Origin: Flavobacteriales bacterium
Lineage (GTDB): Bacteria > Bacteroidota > Bacteroidia > Flavobacteriales_F > PHOS-HE28
Direction: 5' to 3'
Assembly: GCA_016710015.1 (NCBI GenBank)
Contig: JADJLR010000003.1
Location: 248,001 to 312,000, forward strand
Length of the DNA: 64,000 nucleotides
Numbering within the stretch: position 1 is the stretch's first letter; each line of letters begins with the position of its first letter. Below are positions 26,458 to 35,665 of the stretch, in pieces. The notes under the pieces are model-generated. The model was given only the letters and a program-made list of their open reading frames with translations. It ran no database searches and had not been told where the DNA came from. Position numbers and translations under genes: made by a program.

Positions 26458-28559
26458 GTGAGCTCGATCACGATGGTTGAACCATGCACGGCACGGTCAC
26501 CGGGCTGAAGCGATTGCTTCTTGACCATTCCACTTCCTTGGATCCGAACACGGAGTCCACGATTCTCCAGAATGTAAAGCGCATCGCGCAAGCCCATGCC
26601 CAACACGTTCGGCACACGACCCAGAGCATCAGCAGGAATTCCACGAGGCTGCAGTACAACACTTGTATCACCTGCTGCCGTGGTGACCCATTCGCTCTCA
26701 CCCTCCTGTACCATAGGAATATGCAGGCCACTCAGGGCAGTACGCAAGTCACCACTATGACCACTCATACTGATAGGAGTACGTGGCCCCTCGGCGGCAG
26801 CCAAATGCGTTTCCTGTTGCAGCTCCAATCGATTGCTGTAGATCTTATCGGCGATCTCCTTGAAGACCGGACCGGCCACCACATTGCCATATACCCCACT
26901 CATGGTTGGTCCGTTCACCACCACGATGCAACTGTACTTCGGTGCATCGGCCGGGAAATACCCAACGAACGAGGCTTGATAGCTTACGCCTTCGGTCTTG
27001 TAGCTCCCATTACGCGAGATCTGCGCAGTGCCTGTCTTCCCCGCGATCTTGAAGTGTGCTGCCTTCAGGTTCGTGGCTGTTCCACTGTCCACCACGGCTT
27101 GCAGCATGGCATGGGCCACATCCAAAGTGGACTTCGAGCAGATCCGTGGGTTCATCACCTTGGGTTCCATGCGTTCGACCACCTTGCCATTGCGCGAAAC
27201 ATGATCCACGAATTGCGGTTGCATGGCTCGACCATTGTTCGCCACGGCGTTGTAGAAAGAGAGGATCTGCAAGGGAGTGAGCATGCTCTCATACCCGATA
27301 CTCATCCACGGCAGGCTCACGCCGCTCCACCCCTTTTGCCCAGGTCCGCGAAGTGTCGGCACCGGCTCACCAGGGATCATCACACCGGTAGGTTCATGCA
27401 GCCCGAAGCGTTTCAATCCATCCAGGAACCGAGCGGGTTCCTTCGCGTACGCCTTGGTCACGGCCAAACTGATGCCCGTGTTCAACGAGAGTTCGAAAGC
27501 CCGTTGCACGGTCACCTTTCTGTACTCCCCTTGGTGTGCATCACGCATGGTGCGGTCGTGATACTGCAAGTGGCCCAATTTGGTATCGATCGTATCTGTA
27601 GGCTTGATCGTCCCGTCCTCGAACCCCACCATCAACGAAGCCAGCTTGAAGGTCGAGCCCGGTTCGGTGGCTTGGGAGATCGCGTAGTTCAGGTCGGACA
27701 CGTAATTGCTGTCCCTCCGGGTGAGGTTACAGATGGCCTTGATGTAGCCGGTCTCCACTTCCATAACGATCACGGTTCCGTACTGTGCACCGTGTTTGCG
27801 CAATTGCCTCTCCAACGCAGCATCCGCTAGGTCCTGTAGGTTGATGTCGATCGTCGTATGGATGTCGCTTCCTGTCACCGGATCGACGCCATCACCATTG
27901 TCCACGGGCATCCATATCCCGCCCGTGAGCCGGCGTTCCAAGCGACGACCAGTTACCCCTTTGAGCCACTTATCGTATCCGCTCTCCAGACCGATCTTGC
28001 TATTATCGCGCAGCACGTAGCCTATACTCCGAGATGCCAGGCGATCGAACGGATGGACACGCACGGTGTGTTTCACGGTGATCAACCCACCTTTGTATCG
28101 ACCGAGCCGGAACAGCGAGAACGTGCGCAGTTCTTGTACTTGGGTATGATCCGCACGGCGTTTGACCAAGTGAAAGCGCTCCTTGCGGTGTCGCGCATCG
28201 ATGAGATCACGCTTGTACTCTGCCGCAGTTCGATCTCCGAACAGGTTCGCTAGACTCCTGCTCAAGGGATCGACCCCGCTGTCGAACAGCTCCTGCGTCA
28301 TACCGCTCGGTACCATGTCCATGCGCACCTCATACTCGGGCACACTGGTGGCGAGTAGCCTTCCATCCTCGCTGTAGATATGGCCACGGTCCGGCTGCAC
28401 GATGCGGTACATGGTCGAGATCGTTTCCGCCTTCGCACGCCACTTATCCCCCTCCACGATCTGGATGGTGAACAGCTTCACCGCGATGGCCACGGCGAAG
28501 AGCACCACCACCACGTAGACGATGTTGGCACGCGCGCGGAGCTGGCGGTTGTCCATCAT
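26454..28559 (-). CDS. ftsI: Septal penicillin-binding protein FtsI (PBP3-like) with PASTA domain
   Basis: 701 aa. Membrane anchor at about 12-31, pedestal domain (RGHIYSEDGRLLA near 58-70), and a transpeptidase domain with SxxK as STFK (302-305), SxN as SLN (358-360) and KTGT (508-511). Residues about 640-701 form one PASTA domain (NVLGMGLRDALYILENRGLRV in outline), common in Bacteroidetes FtsI but absent from E. coli. It cross-links septal peptidoglycan with FtsW. Overlaps ftsL by four nucleotides. It is the only PBP in the window. Confidence 0.96.
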   Translation of the reverse strand: MMDNRQLRARANIVYVVVVLFAVAIAVKLFTIQIVEGDKWRAKAETISTMYRIVQPDRGHIYSEDGRLLATSVPEYEVRMDMVPSGMTQELFDSGVDPLSRSLANLFGDRTAAEYKRDLIDARHRKERFHLVKRRADHTQVQELRTFSLFRLGRYKGGLITVKHTVRVHPFDRLASRSIGYVLRDNSKIGLESGYDKWLKGVTGRRLERRLTGGIWMPVDNGDGVDPVTGSDIHTTIDINLQDLADAALERQLRKHGAQYGTVIVMEVETGYIKAICNLTRRDSNYVSDLNYAISQATEPGSTFKLASLMVGFEDGTIKPTDTIDTKLGHLQYHDRTMRDAHQGEYRKVTVQRAFELSLNTGISLAVTKAYAKEPARFLDGLKRFGLHEPTGVMIPGEPVPTLRGPGQKGWSGVSLPWMSIGYESMLTPLQILSFYNAVANNGRAMQPQFVDHVSRNGKVVERMEPKVMNPRICSKSTLDVAHAMLQAVVDSGTATNLKAAHFKIAGKTGTAQISRNGSYKTEGVSYQASFVGYFPADAPKYSCIVVVNGPTMSGVYGNVVAGPVFKEIADKIYSNRLELQQETHLAAAEGPRTPISMSGHSGDLRTALSGLHIPMVQEGESEWVTTAAGDTSVVLQPRGIPADALGRVPNVLGMGLRDALYILENRGLRVRIQGSGMVKKQSLQPGDRAVHGSTIVIELT

Positions 28560-29017
28560 GGTGACTGTGTCTTCTTGAGGTCCTTCTTCGGTACTTCCAA
28601 CTTCACAGGCGGCACCCGGCTTTCCTTCAAGCCCAACTCACCGATCCCTGCCGCTACCTGGCTCTGCTGTTCGATCTTCTCCAAGCGGGCGCGAACGGTG
28701 ATGTATTCGCTTCGCAACTCGTTCAATTCGGAATCGGTGCTATCCAGATCACGAACAATGCGCTCGGTGTGATAACCGTAGGCGATGTAGGTGATCATCA
28801 ACCCGGCACAGAACAGGATGAAGGGCATGTTGCCCAGCAGCTTTTCGCGGGTCAGGAACGAACCGTTGAGCACCCCGATGAGCATCCGAGGCACGCGTGC
28901 AGCCCGACCGACCACGGCGGACTTGGTCGCCGATGCAACCTTGCCGGTCTTCACCGACTTGGTCTTGGCCACCGGGGTTTCGGTGTCCTCTGGTTCTATA
29001 TCACGCAGCTTGTTCAC
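28556..29017 (-). CDS. ftsL: Cell division protein FtsL-like
   Basis: 153 aa from a GTG at 29017. Residues 1-60 are a charged Lys/Thr-rich cytoplasmic tail, then one transmembrane helix (about 64-82), then a periplasmic heptad-type coiled coil (about 88-120, TDSELNELRSEYITVRARL in outline) and a Lys/Pro-rich end. Sequence conservation is low, but the topology and the place between rsmH and ftsI fit FtsL. It should form a complex with FtsQ and FtsB and activate FtsWI. Overlaps rsmH by 17 nt. Confidence 0.85.
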   Translation of the reverse strand: MNKLRDIEPEDTETPVAKTKSVKTGKVASATKSAVVGRAARVPRMLIGVLNGSFLTREKLLGNMPFILFCAGLMITYIAYGYHTERIVRDLDSTDSELNELRSEYITVRARLEKIEQQSQVAAGIGELGLKESRVPPVKLEVPKKDLKKTQSP

Positions 29018-29915
29018 GTGTCGCTATTCTCAGTCGGGCGCTTCGTGCCCGGGGGTTCCTTGCTATTTCCAGATCCGTTGGTTGGATCGCTTTGTTGCTC
29101 GAAGGGTTGAAAGGGCGGAGTCGATTGCCGAAGAGGTCCTTGTGCTCTTCGCCATGCAGGTTGCCCGCCCGCATCCAGTGCTTCACCAGTCGGTCCTCCA
29201 ATGAGTGATAGCTCATCACCACCAATCGACCGCCGGGTGCGATCACTTCAGCGCTCTGGGTCAGCAGGCTCTCCAATGCTGCGAGCTCATCGTTCACTGC
29301 GATGCGCAACGCTTGGAACACCTGGGCCAAGAAACTGCTTTCCTTACCGCGTGGTGTAACAGGCCGTAACGCTTCAACCAATTGGAACGTAGTGCCGATC
29401 CGAGTTTCCGCGTTGGCCTTCAACAGCTGCCGTGCAACGCGATGGGCAGCATCCACTTCGCCGTACTTGCGAAGCACCGTGGTCAAGGCGGGTTCGTCCA
29501 GATCACGCAGAAGTTGAGATGCCGTGCGCTTGGCGCGATGATCCATCCGCATATCCAGTGGACCATCGAAGCGGAAACTGAAACCGCGCGCACCGGTATC
29601 GAACTGATGACTACTCACACCCAGATCAGCGAGCAGACCATCCACCGGTAGTGCATGCAGGAAACGCAAGTGATTCCGCATCCAACGGAAGTCGGCTTTC
29701 ACCAAGGTGAAGCGGTCGTCCTCCGGTGCGTTGTTCCATGCATCACGATCCCGGTCGAACGCTATCAGCCGGCCTTTGGGGCCGAGGCGCTCCAAGATGG
29801 CCTTGCTGTGGCCTCCACCGCCGAACGTTACGTCCACATAGACGCCGTCCGGATCGATGTTCAATCCTTCGAGACAGGCTTGTAAAAGAACGGGGTCGTG
29901 ATACTCATGCACCAT
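29001..29915 (-). CDS. rsmH: 16S rRNA (cytosine-1402-N4)-methyltransferase RsmH (MraW)
   Basis: 304 aa from the ATG at 29915. Starts with the family hallmark YHDPVLLQAC, then the SAM-binding VDVTFGGGGHSKAIL (about 28-42), LADLGVSSHQFD, the GFSFRFDGPLDMRMD segment, FLAQVFQALRIAVNDEL and the C-terminal VMSYHSLEDRLVK. It methylates C1402 in the ribosomal P site. The start overlaps mraZ by 11 nt, so the two are translationally linked. Confidence 0.97.
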   Translation of the reverse strand: MVHEYHDPVLLQACLEGLNIDPDGVYVDVTFGGGGHSKAILERLGPKGRLIAFDRDRDAWNNAPEDDRFTLVKADFRWMRNHLRFLHALPVDGLLADLGVSSHQFDTGARGFSFRFDGPLDMRMDHRAKRTASQLLRDLDEPALTTVLRKYGEVDAAHRVARQLLKANAETRIGTTFQLVEALRPVTPRGKESSFLAQVFQALRIAVNDELAALESLLTQSAEVIAPGGRLVVMSYHSLEDRLVKHWMRAGNLHGEEHKDLFGNRLRPFNPSSNKAIQPTDLEIARNPRARSARLRIATREQAA

Positions 29916-30369
29916 TGGTTTTCGGGCTACCGCCCATGACTTTCGCCGCCAATGACTTGAAGTCCACGTTCCCGCTGAGCGCGCGCTTGTGCAGTTCCTC
30001 GCTCCATAGCTCGATGCGATCGCCCATGCCCGTGAACACGACATCCTTCGCCATACTGGCGTAGTCCATCAATGGTTTGGGAATGAGTAACCGCCCGTTG
30101 ACGTCGAGATCCACACGGGTCGCTCCGTTGAGGAAGCGCCGAATGAACTCCACGTTGTCCGGATCGAAGCGGTTCAAGACGCGCACCGTTGCACTGGTCT
30201 TGTTCCACTCGTCCATCGGGTACAGCACGAGGCACTCGCTGAACACATCGCGGTTCACCACAAAGCCCTTTGCCTCCTCGCCACCGAGCTGCTTCTTCAG
30301 CGCGGCGGGCAAGAGCACGCGGCTCTTGGAGTCCAAGGTCGATGGGTATTCCCCTAACAGGTTCAGCAT
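29905..30369 (-). CDS. mraZ: Transcriptional regulator MraZ
   Basis: 154 aa with two SpoVT-AbrB-like halves: LLGEYPSTLDSKSRVLLPAALKK in outline at 4-26, and RVDLDVNGRLLIPKPLMDYA in outline around 85-104. The second half carries the DxxGR signature of the family. In E. coli MraZ represses the dcw cluster by binding TGGGN repeats before its own gene; similar repeats are present here, so autoregulation is likely. First gene of the operon. Confidence 0.96.
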   Translation of the reverse strand: MLNLLGEYPSTLDSKSRVLLPAALKKQLGGEEAKGFVVNRDVFSECLVLYPMDEWNKTSATVRVLNRFDPDNVEFIRRFLNGATRVDLDVNGRLLIPKPLMDYASMAKDVVFTGMGDRIELWSEELHKRALSGNVDFKSLAAKVMGGSPKTNGA

Positions 30370-30393
30370 AGCGCATTCACGCAGGAATGGTGG

Positions 30394-30401
30394 CGAAAGT
30401 A
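30394..30401 (-). promoter_or_regulatory. -7-like box of the dcw operon (TACTTTCG)
   Basis: One mismatch from TAnnTTTG, 24 nt before the mraZ ATG and immediately downstream of the TGGGN repeats. A repressor on those repeats would cover the -33 region of this promoter. Confidence 0.45.
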
Positions 30402-30410
30402 GGTGCCTTT

Positions 30411-30436
30411 ACCCACTTCTCCCCACGATCTCCCCC
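30411..30436 (-). promoter_or_regulatory. Candidate MraZ operator (TGGGN direct repeats)
   Basis: Read on the minus strand: a degenerate G tract, then TGGGG, a 5-nt spacer AGAAG, and TGGGT followed by AAAGG. Two exact TGGGN units with a 5-nt spacer, plus the G tract about one period (10 nt) further upstream, match the known E. coli MraZ box. The gap from 30402 to 30978 otherwise contains no supported gene. Confidence 0.55.
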
Positions 30437-30531
30437 GATTTTGCTTCGTTGTTGATAATTCTTCAACGGCGAAGATGTGCAAAAGTTGTGATATGCCCGC
30501 TATTGGCCTACAAATAGGCTAGTTCAGGTGG

Positions 30532-30546
30532 TGGGTAAAAGTGGGG
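30532..30546 (+). promoter_or_regulatory. Second TGGGN repeat pair, opposite orientation
   Basis: TGGGT, a 5-nt spacer AAAAG, then TGGGG on the plus strand, about 100 nt beyond the operator-like repeats before mraZ. It has the same 10-nt period and AAAGTGGG core. No plus-strand gene follows closely, so its role is unclear; it could be an auxiliary operator. Confidence 0.3.
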
Positions 30547-30978
30547 GGCTTATCAACAACAAAGGCCCTGAGCGGAGAGATGAACAGCGCTGAAAGACGG
30601 ACCCGAAAGTTCAGGCAGCAGAACCCGAAATGCCCGCCGTTATTAGCAGGATCGATCAACAGGGCACTGTGAAGAAGCGAGGAAAGGGGGCGTGGTGGTG
30701 GAAGTGGGAAAAGCAGGCGAAAGGACCAGACTTGACAGTAGCGCCTAGAACCCAAAGGCAACCAACCTAGGAAAACGCATCACGATGTGACACTCCCGAT
30801 CTAATCGTTCACGTTCTCCGGATCCAGGATGAAGGCGGTAGAGCCATCTGCGGAACGTGAGTTGACTGCACCATACTAATGAGACGTGGTGAACAACACC
30901 TTTCGACAATATGAAGAAAGAGCAGAGTACGTTTCGCGTTTTACAACGATACCGTGATCACTTATAGCGCCCTCGTTC

Positions 30979-31188
30979 CTACGAAACCAGAATACGGTCG
31001 CCTTGGTATGCCACCACTTGCATCGGTTCGAACCCCGGATCACGATCCGTATGCGCATAGCTAGGTGGGCCATCGAAACTACCGGTCAGACAAGGGCGAA
31101 CGATGATAAAGAATGCAAGAACGACCAGCGCGATGCGGATAATGATCAGCACCACCGTATACCGAAAATGGAAGGACCGAAAGAACAT
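30979..31188 (-). CDS. Small single-pass membrane protein, hypothetical
   Basis: 69 aa from the first ATG. A basic, aromatic start (FFRSFHFRY) is followed by a strong hydrophobic helix (about 11-31, VVLIIIRIALVVLAFFIIV) and a polar tail of about 38 residues ending GDRILVS. That composition is hard to obtain from noncoding DNA, but there is no family match, promoter or neighbour to confirm it. The frame continues upstream without a stop, so a non-ATG start giving a second hydrophobic segment is possible. Confidence 0.4.
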   Translation of the reverse strand: MFFRSFHFRYTVVLIIIRIALVVLAFFIIVRPCLTGSFDGPPSYAHTDRDPGFEPMQVVAYQGDRILVS

Positions 31189-31422
31189 GGAGATCGGCCC
31201 GGCAAGTACAAGAATGGTGAGCCGGGATCCTAATTGTACATTCGTTGTCCGAATGGAAATGGGGGCGAACCGATTACGCCAGAAGCAACAAGAACGGGGC
31301 ACTTTACGCCCAGAAAATGACGCGCTATCGGGACAAGGATCCTTGTCGATCTTCTCCGGAAGACAGCTGGATGCTAACTCAGGGTCGGTGGTCAGGTGTA
31401 CTCCATGTTCCCTCCATCCGTC

Positions 31423-31430
31423 TACCTTTG
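31423..31430 (+). promoter_or_regulatory. -7 promoter box TACCTTTG
   Basis: Exact TAnnTTTG, 10 nt before the ATG at 31441. It supports that start over the frame beginning at 31396 and implies a leader of only a few nucleotides. Confidence 0.55.
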
Positions 31431-31440
31431 GACGGACCGC

Positions 31441-32208
31441 ATGGCGAACGAGGAGCATTTGAAGCAGGAAGGTGAATTCACCTACATCGATGTCGGTGAT
31501 GGCCCTCCGTTACTCTTCCTTCACGGCCTGTTCGGCGCACTCAGCAATTTCGAGGGTCCCATCGCACATTTCGGTGGCCGCTACCGGGTGCTGATGCCGA
31601 TGCTGCCGTTGTACACCTTGCCGATGCTGAACACGAACGTGCCGGCCTTGGCGGATTTCTTGGATCGTTTCATACGGCACATCGGACTGACCGAGGTGAA
31701 CCTATTGGGCAACTCCTTGGGCGGGCATGTGGCTTTGGTGTATTGCACCAAGCAAGCCGAGAAGGTGCGTACGCTGATCCTAACCGGCAGCAGCGGACTT
31801 TACGAGAACGCTTTCGGCGGTGGCTTCCCACGCCGAGAGGACAAGGAGTACCTGCGCAAGAAGATCGCCCTCACCTTCCACGATCCGAAGCATGCTACGG
31901 ATGCGTTGGTGGAAGAGTGCTACGAAACGGTGAACGACAAAGCGAAGTTGATCCGCATTCTTTCCTTGGCGAAGAGTGCGATCCGCCACAACATGGCCAA
32001 GGACCTTCCCAAACTAACCATGCCGGTCTGCCTGATCTGGGGGAGGGAGGATACGATCACGCCGCCACATGTGGCAGAGGAATTCCATTCCTTGATCCCG
32101 CAGAGCGAACTCTTCTGGATCGACGACTGTGGACATGCCGCTATGATGGAGCATCCGGATCGGTTCAACGCGTTGGTTGACATTTGGCTGCAGAAGACGC
32201 TGGCCTGA
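31441..32208 (+). CDS. Alpha/beta-fold hydrolase
   Basis: 255 aa, no signal peptide, so cytoplasmic. The fold is complete: oxyanion HGLFG (28-32), nucleophile elbow GNSLGGH with Ser92, Asp204 in WGREDTITPP and His232 in CGHAAMMEHP. The lid region (about 125-180) is helical and charged. Closest in style to the MhpC/BioH-like esterases and C-C hydrolases that are common next to unrelated genes; the substrate cannot be told. Its partner could be the small downstream protein, 54 nt away on the same strand. Confidence 0.88.
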   Translation: MANEEHLKQEGEFTYIDVGDGPPLLFLHGLFGALSNFEGPIAHFGGRYRVLMPMLPLYTLPMLNTNVPALADFLDRFIRHIGLTEVNLLGNSLGGHVALVYCTKQAEKVRTLILTGSSGLYENAFGGGFPRREDKEYLRKKIALTFHDPKHATDALVEECYETVNDKAKLIRILSLAKSAIRHNMAKDLPKLTMPVCLIWGREDTITPPHVAEEFHSLIPQSELFWIDDCGHAAMMEHPDRFNALVDIWLQKTLA

Positions 32209-32262
32209 GTTCGACTTGGAGGTAAGCACGGCCGATCGGCCATTGCTCAATACCTTGCGCCC

Positions 32263-32550
32263 ATGCCTGACGGATCGATCTACTTCTTTGGCCGGAACGC
32301 GGCGATGATGGCCTTGGTGGACCAACAACTCAAAGCTGCTGGACTGGATGCCGAAGGATACATGGACGAGCAATTACTCATGGCCCAATTGGACCTTGGC
32401 AAAGCGCAGATCCTGGTGATCGGGGGTGGCGTGGAGGATGAGCCACGTGCCCGGTTGCGCAGCTATTGTACGGACCATGACATCCTGATGTTGGAACACT
32501 TCGGGGGCCCGGCCCAATTGGTGGAGACCATCGGCTCCGTCCTAGGCTGA
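32263..32550 (+). CDS. Small conserved-looking hypothetical protein
   Basis: 95 aa, no signal peptide or membrane helix. It alternates helices and strands: an N-terminal IYFFGRN strand-turn, a helix with Ala/Leu repeats, then AQILVIGGGVEDEPRARL, which looks like a strand and glycine turn of a Rossmann-like half domain, and DILMLEHFGGPAQLVE. I cannot name the family. Lies between the hydrolase and a TonB receptor on the same strand; codon use matches its neighbours. Confidence 0.65.
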   Translation: MPDGSIYFFGRNAAMMALVDQQLKAAGLDAEGYMDEQLLMAQLDLGKAQILVIGGGVEDEPRARLRSYCTDHDILMLEHFGGPAQLVETIGSVLG

Positions 32551-32612
32551 GGCATTGGTCCGCCCGGCATACTTCGACCCGGACTACCCCGTTATCTTAG
32601 CCGACCTTTCGC

Positions 32613-35129
32613 ATGCGGCCTGCCCTGTTCTTCCTATTCATCCTGCAATGCATGGGGGCATTCTCTCAAACGGGAACCCTTCGCGGTACGATCAAGGATG
32701 AGTTGGGCAACCCACTCTCGGGTGCCTACATCGTATTCACCACCACGCAACGGGGTGTGACATCCAATGAGCAAGGCGCATACGAGATCCAACTACCGGC
32801 CGATAGCACCGTTACCTTACGGTGGAGCTATACAGGGCTGCTATCCGAGGAAAAGGAAGTGAGGCTGGCCGCCGGTGAAGAGCGCACCCTGAACATGGCT
32901 TTGAACCTGCGTACGCTAGGCACGGTCGATATCGAAGGGACACGGCGCCAACGGGAAGAAGGCCTGGAACCGATCGACCCCCGATATACCCGGTTCGCAC
33001 CTAGCGTGCAGGGCGGCGTGGAAGCCTTGCTGAGCGGGCAACTCGGTGTGGCCATGCGCAACGAACTGAGTGCTGGTTACAATGTGCGCGGTGGCAACTT
33101 CGACGAGAATCTGGTGTACGTGAACGACATTGAGGTGTACCGCCCTTTCCTCGCGCGTGCCGGTCAGCAGGAAGGATTGAGCTTTCCGAACCCGGACATG
33201 ATCGAACGGATCCAGTTCAGCCCCGGTGGCTTCGAAGCACGCTACGGGGATAAGATGAGCAGTGTATTGGACATCCAGTACAAACGCCCGAAACAGTTCG
33301 CAGGCAGTGCCATGGCCAGTATGCTCGGTGGAGCTGTTCACCTGGAGAACACCATGCTGAACAAGCGGCTTCGGCAGATCAGTGGCTTCCGATACCGCAC
33401 CAACACATTGGTATTGAATGGTCTGGATACCAAAGGGCAATACCGCCCCAAATACACGGACCTACAGACCTACTGGACCTATGACCTAACGGATAAGGTG
33501 GAGCTGGGTTTCCTTGGCCTGTATTCCACCAATAAGTATAGTGTGGTTCCGGAGAACCGGGAGACCGAATACGGCAGTTTCAACCAAGCATTGCGCTTCA
33601 CAGCCTATTTCGAGGGTCAGGAGGTCACGCGCTTCGAAACGCTCTTTGGAGCGGTCAGTGTGAACATACAGGCCAGCAGGAAAACGCGGCTCAAATTCAC
33701 AGGCAGTGCATTCAACACGGTGGAAAGTGAACGCTTCGATGTGCTGAGCGAATACTACTTGGACGAATTGGAACGCGATCCGGGGAGTAGCGAATTCGGG
33801 GAGGTCGTAGCCAATCTGGGCATCGGCCGCTCCTTGGAACACGCGCGGAATGACCTAGAGGCCACTGTGGTCACCTTCGCCCACAAAGGCTACATGCAAC
33901 TCCCTCACAGCTACTTGCAATGGGGTGCCGATGTGCGTAGTGAACTGATCACCGACAAGTTGAGCGAATGGACCGTGATCGATTCCGCGGACTTCAGTAT
34001 TCCACTGAACCAAGGCGAGGACCTTTCCCTGAACTACGTTCTGAAGAGCCGGTTGAATATGGAAAGCGTCAGGGCGAGCGCATACGTCCAGAATGCGTGG
34101 CGTTGGGACCGTGGCGCGGACAAATGGTGGTCCCTCATTGCCGGGGTGCGTGCGCAACATTGGACCTACAATGGCCAGACCGTGACCAGTCCACGCGCAC
34201 GCCTGACCTACCACCCGGGTTGGAAAAGGGTGACCGCCGAAAATGACACCATCGATCGAGACTACAGCTTTTGGTTCGCTACCGGCCTGTACTATCAACC
34301 CCCGTTCTACCGTGAAGTACGGCGCTTGGATGGCACATTGAATCCCGATATCAGGGCACAACGGAGCATCCACTTCGTATTGGGCATGGACCGTCGGTTC
34401 ATGATCTGGGAACGACCCTTCAAATTCACCACCGAGGCGTATTACAAGGACCTTTCCGATCTGATCCCCTATGAATTGGACAACGTGCGGATCCGGTATT
34501 ACGGGGCCAACCTCGCCAAGGGCTATGCCACTGGGGTGGACTTCAAACTGAACGGTGAATTCATCGATGGCATCGAAAGCTGGGTGGGTGCCAGTGTAAT
34601 GAGCATCCAAGAGGACCTGCTCCAGGACAGCTACACCAAACGATACAATGCGGACGGCGATCTGATCGTACCGGGCTACACCTTCGACCAACGCGCGGTG
34701 GACAGCACCGTTGTGAACCCGGAATGGATCCCGCGCCCCACGGACCAACGCGTGAATGTGGCCTTCTTCTTCCAAGATGAAATGCCCGGTATCCCTACAC
34801 TCAAGGTACACCTGAATGTCAATTTCGGGACCGGTGTTCCCTTTGGTCCGCCCGACCTAACGCGGTATGCGGACACCCTGCGAACCACCTTATATCGGCG
34901 CGTGGACATCGGATTCAGCAAACAGCTGCTGGGTGCACATGGCCAAGAGAAACAAGGGTTCCTGGGGGCGATCAACAACATGTGGTTGAGCTTGGAAGTA
35001 TTCAATCTGCTGAACATCAACAACACCATCAGCCATACCTGGATCCAGAGCGTGGACGGTCGTCAATACTCCATTCCGGATTACCTCACTCCCCGGCGGT
35101 ACAATCTCAAATTGATCGCGTGGTTCTGA
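32613..35129 (+). CDS. TonB-dependent receptor, plug and barrel
   Basis: 838 aa. Signal peptide 1-18 (cleavage after AFSQ). A carboxypeptidase-regulatory-like domain (about 20-100, GTIKDELGNPLSGAYIVF in outline) precedes the plug (about 115-230: GVEALLSGQLGVAMRNELSAGYNVRGGNFDENLVYVNDIEVYRP in pieces, then GGFEARYGDKMSSVLDIQYK). The barrel ends with a YNLKLIAWF strand carrying the C-terminal aromatic residue needed for BAM insertion. Ligand unknown. Likely co-transcribed only with itself; a -7-like TATCTTAG lies about 12 nt upstream. Confidence 0.9.
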   Translation: MRPALFFLFILQCMGAFSQTGTLRGTIKDELGNPLSGAYIVFTTTQRGVTSNEQGAYEIQLPADSTVTLRWSYTGLLSEEKEVRLAAGEERTLNMALNLRTLGTVDIEGTRRQREEGLEPIDPRYTRFAPSVQGGVEALLSGQLGVAMRNELSAGYNVRGGNFDENLVYVNDIEVYRPFLARAGQQEGLSFPNPDMIERIQFSPGGFEARYGDKMSSVLDIQYKRPKQFAGSAMASMLGGAVHLENTMLNKRLRQISGFRYRTNTLVLNGLDTKGQYRPKYTDLQTYWTYDLTDKVELGFLGLYSTNKYSVVPENRETEYGSFNQALRFTAYFEGQEVTRFETLFGAVSVNIQASRKTRLKFTGSAFNTVESERFDVLSEYYLDELERDPGSSEFGEVVANLGIGRSLEHARNDLEATVVTFAHKGYMQLPHSYLQWGADVRSELITDKLSEWTVIDSADFSIPLNQGEDLSLNYVLKSRLNMESVRASAYVQNAWRWDRGADKWWSLIAGVRAQHWTYNGQTVTSPRARLTYHPGWKRVTAENDTIDRDYSFWFATGLYYQPPFYREVRRLDGTLNPDIRAQRSIHFVLGMDRRFMIWERPFKFTTEAYYKDLSDLIPYELDNVRIRYYGANLAKGYATGVDFKLNGEFIDGIESWVGASVMSIQEDLLQDSYTKRYNADGDLIVPGYTFDQRAVDSTVVNPEWIPRPTDQRVNVAFFFQDEMPGIPTLKVHLNVNFGTGVPFGPPDLTRYADTLRTTLYRRVDIGFSKQLLGAHGQEKQGFLGAINNMWLSLEVFNLLNINNTISHTWIQSVDGRQYSIPDYLTPRRYNLKLIAWF

Positions 35130-35206
35130 AAAGAACCGTTCAGCTAGGCGCAGCATTGGTCCTTGGCCGCACGTGGCACCCCCGTTTCCCCTAAATTAGC
35201 CGGGCC

Positions 35207-35593
35207 ATGAGGTTCCGCACAGCACTCGTCCTTCTTCCAGCCTTGGTGCTGGCATCCTGTTCCACGCACAAATTCGTTGCCAGCGCGCACCCGAATGGCA
35301 AGCCTGAAGTGGTGATCTACATGAAGGGCGAAGGAGAGGACGCACAGAAAGTGATGGAGAAGGTGTACTACCCGAATGGGCAGTTGGAATACGTGGGGCG
35401 ATTCGAGAACGGCGTGGAACACGGAGAGTGGATGTACTACTACGAGGACGGCACGAAGAAGTACCTCGAGAATTGGGAGAACGGCTTGGAGCAGGGCATT
35501 CATTACGACTACTCGCCAGATGGACAGGTGTATCGGGAATTGCACTACGACAAGGGCAAACTGGTGAAGGAGGTGGACCGCTCCAGGGAGTGA
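35207..35593 (+). CDS. Lipoprotein with MORN-like repeats
   Basis: 128 aa. Lipobox LVLASC puts the lipidated Cys at about 18. From about residue 50 three MORN-like repeats follow, each with the pattern YYPNGQLEYVGRFENGV, ending in YDKGKLV. Such YwqK/MORN lipoproteins are abundant in Bacteroidetes and are thought to act as envelope scaffolds. A box TAAATTAG, one mismatch from TAnnTTTG, lies just before the ATG. Seventy-two nucleotides separate it from engB on the same strand. Confidence 0.8.
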   Translation: MRFRTALVLLPALVLASCSTHKFVASAHPNGKPEVVIYMKGEGEDAQKVMEKVYYPNGQLEYVGRFENGVEHGEWMYYYEDGTKKYLENWENGLEQGIHYDYSPDGQVYRELHYDKGKLVKEVDRSRE

Positions 35594-35665
35594 CCGATAT
35601 CGGTCGAGAAGCGGAGGAACGCATTGGTGCCAACCGCGAACAATGCTCAGGAAAGGTCAAGAACG

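Noticed and set aside
30519..30761. 80-aa minus-strand frame upstream of mraZ
   Set aside because: Pro/Leu/Arg-rich, no start context, contains the plus-strand TGGGN repeats, no family resemblance.
31021..31040. GGTTCGAACCCC-like sequence suggesting a tRNA T-arm
   Set aside because: No acceptor stem, anticodon arm or CCA can be folded around it; it lies in a small coding frame.
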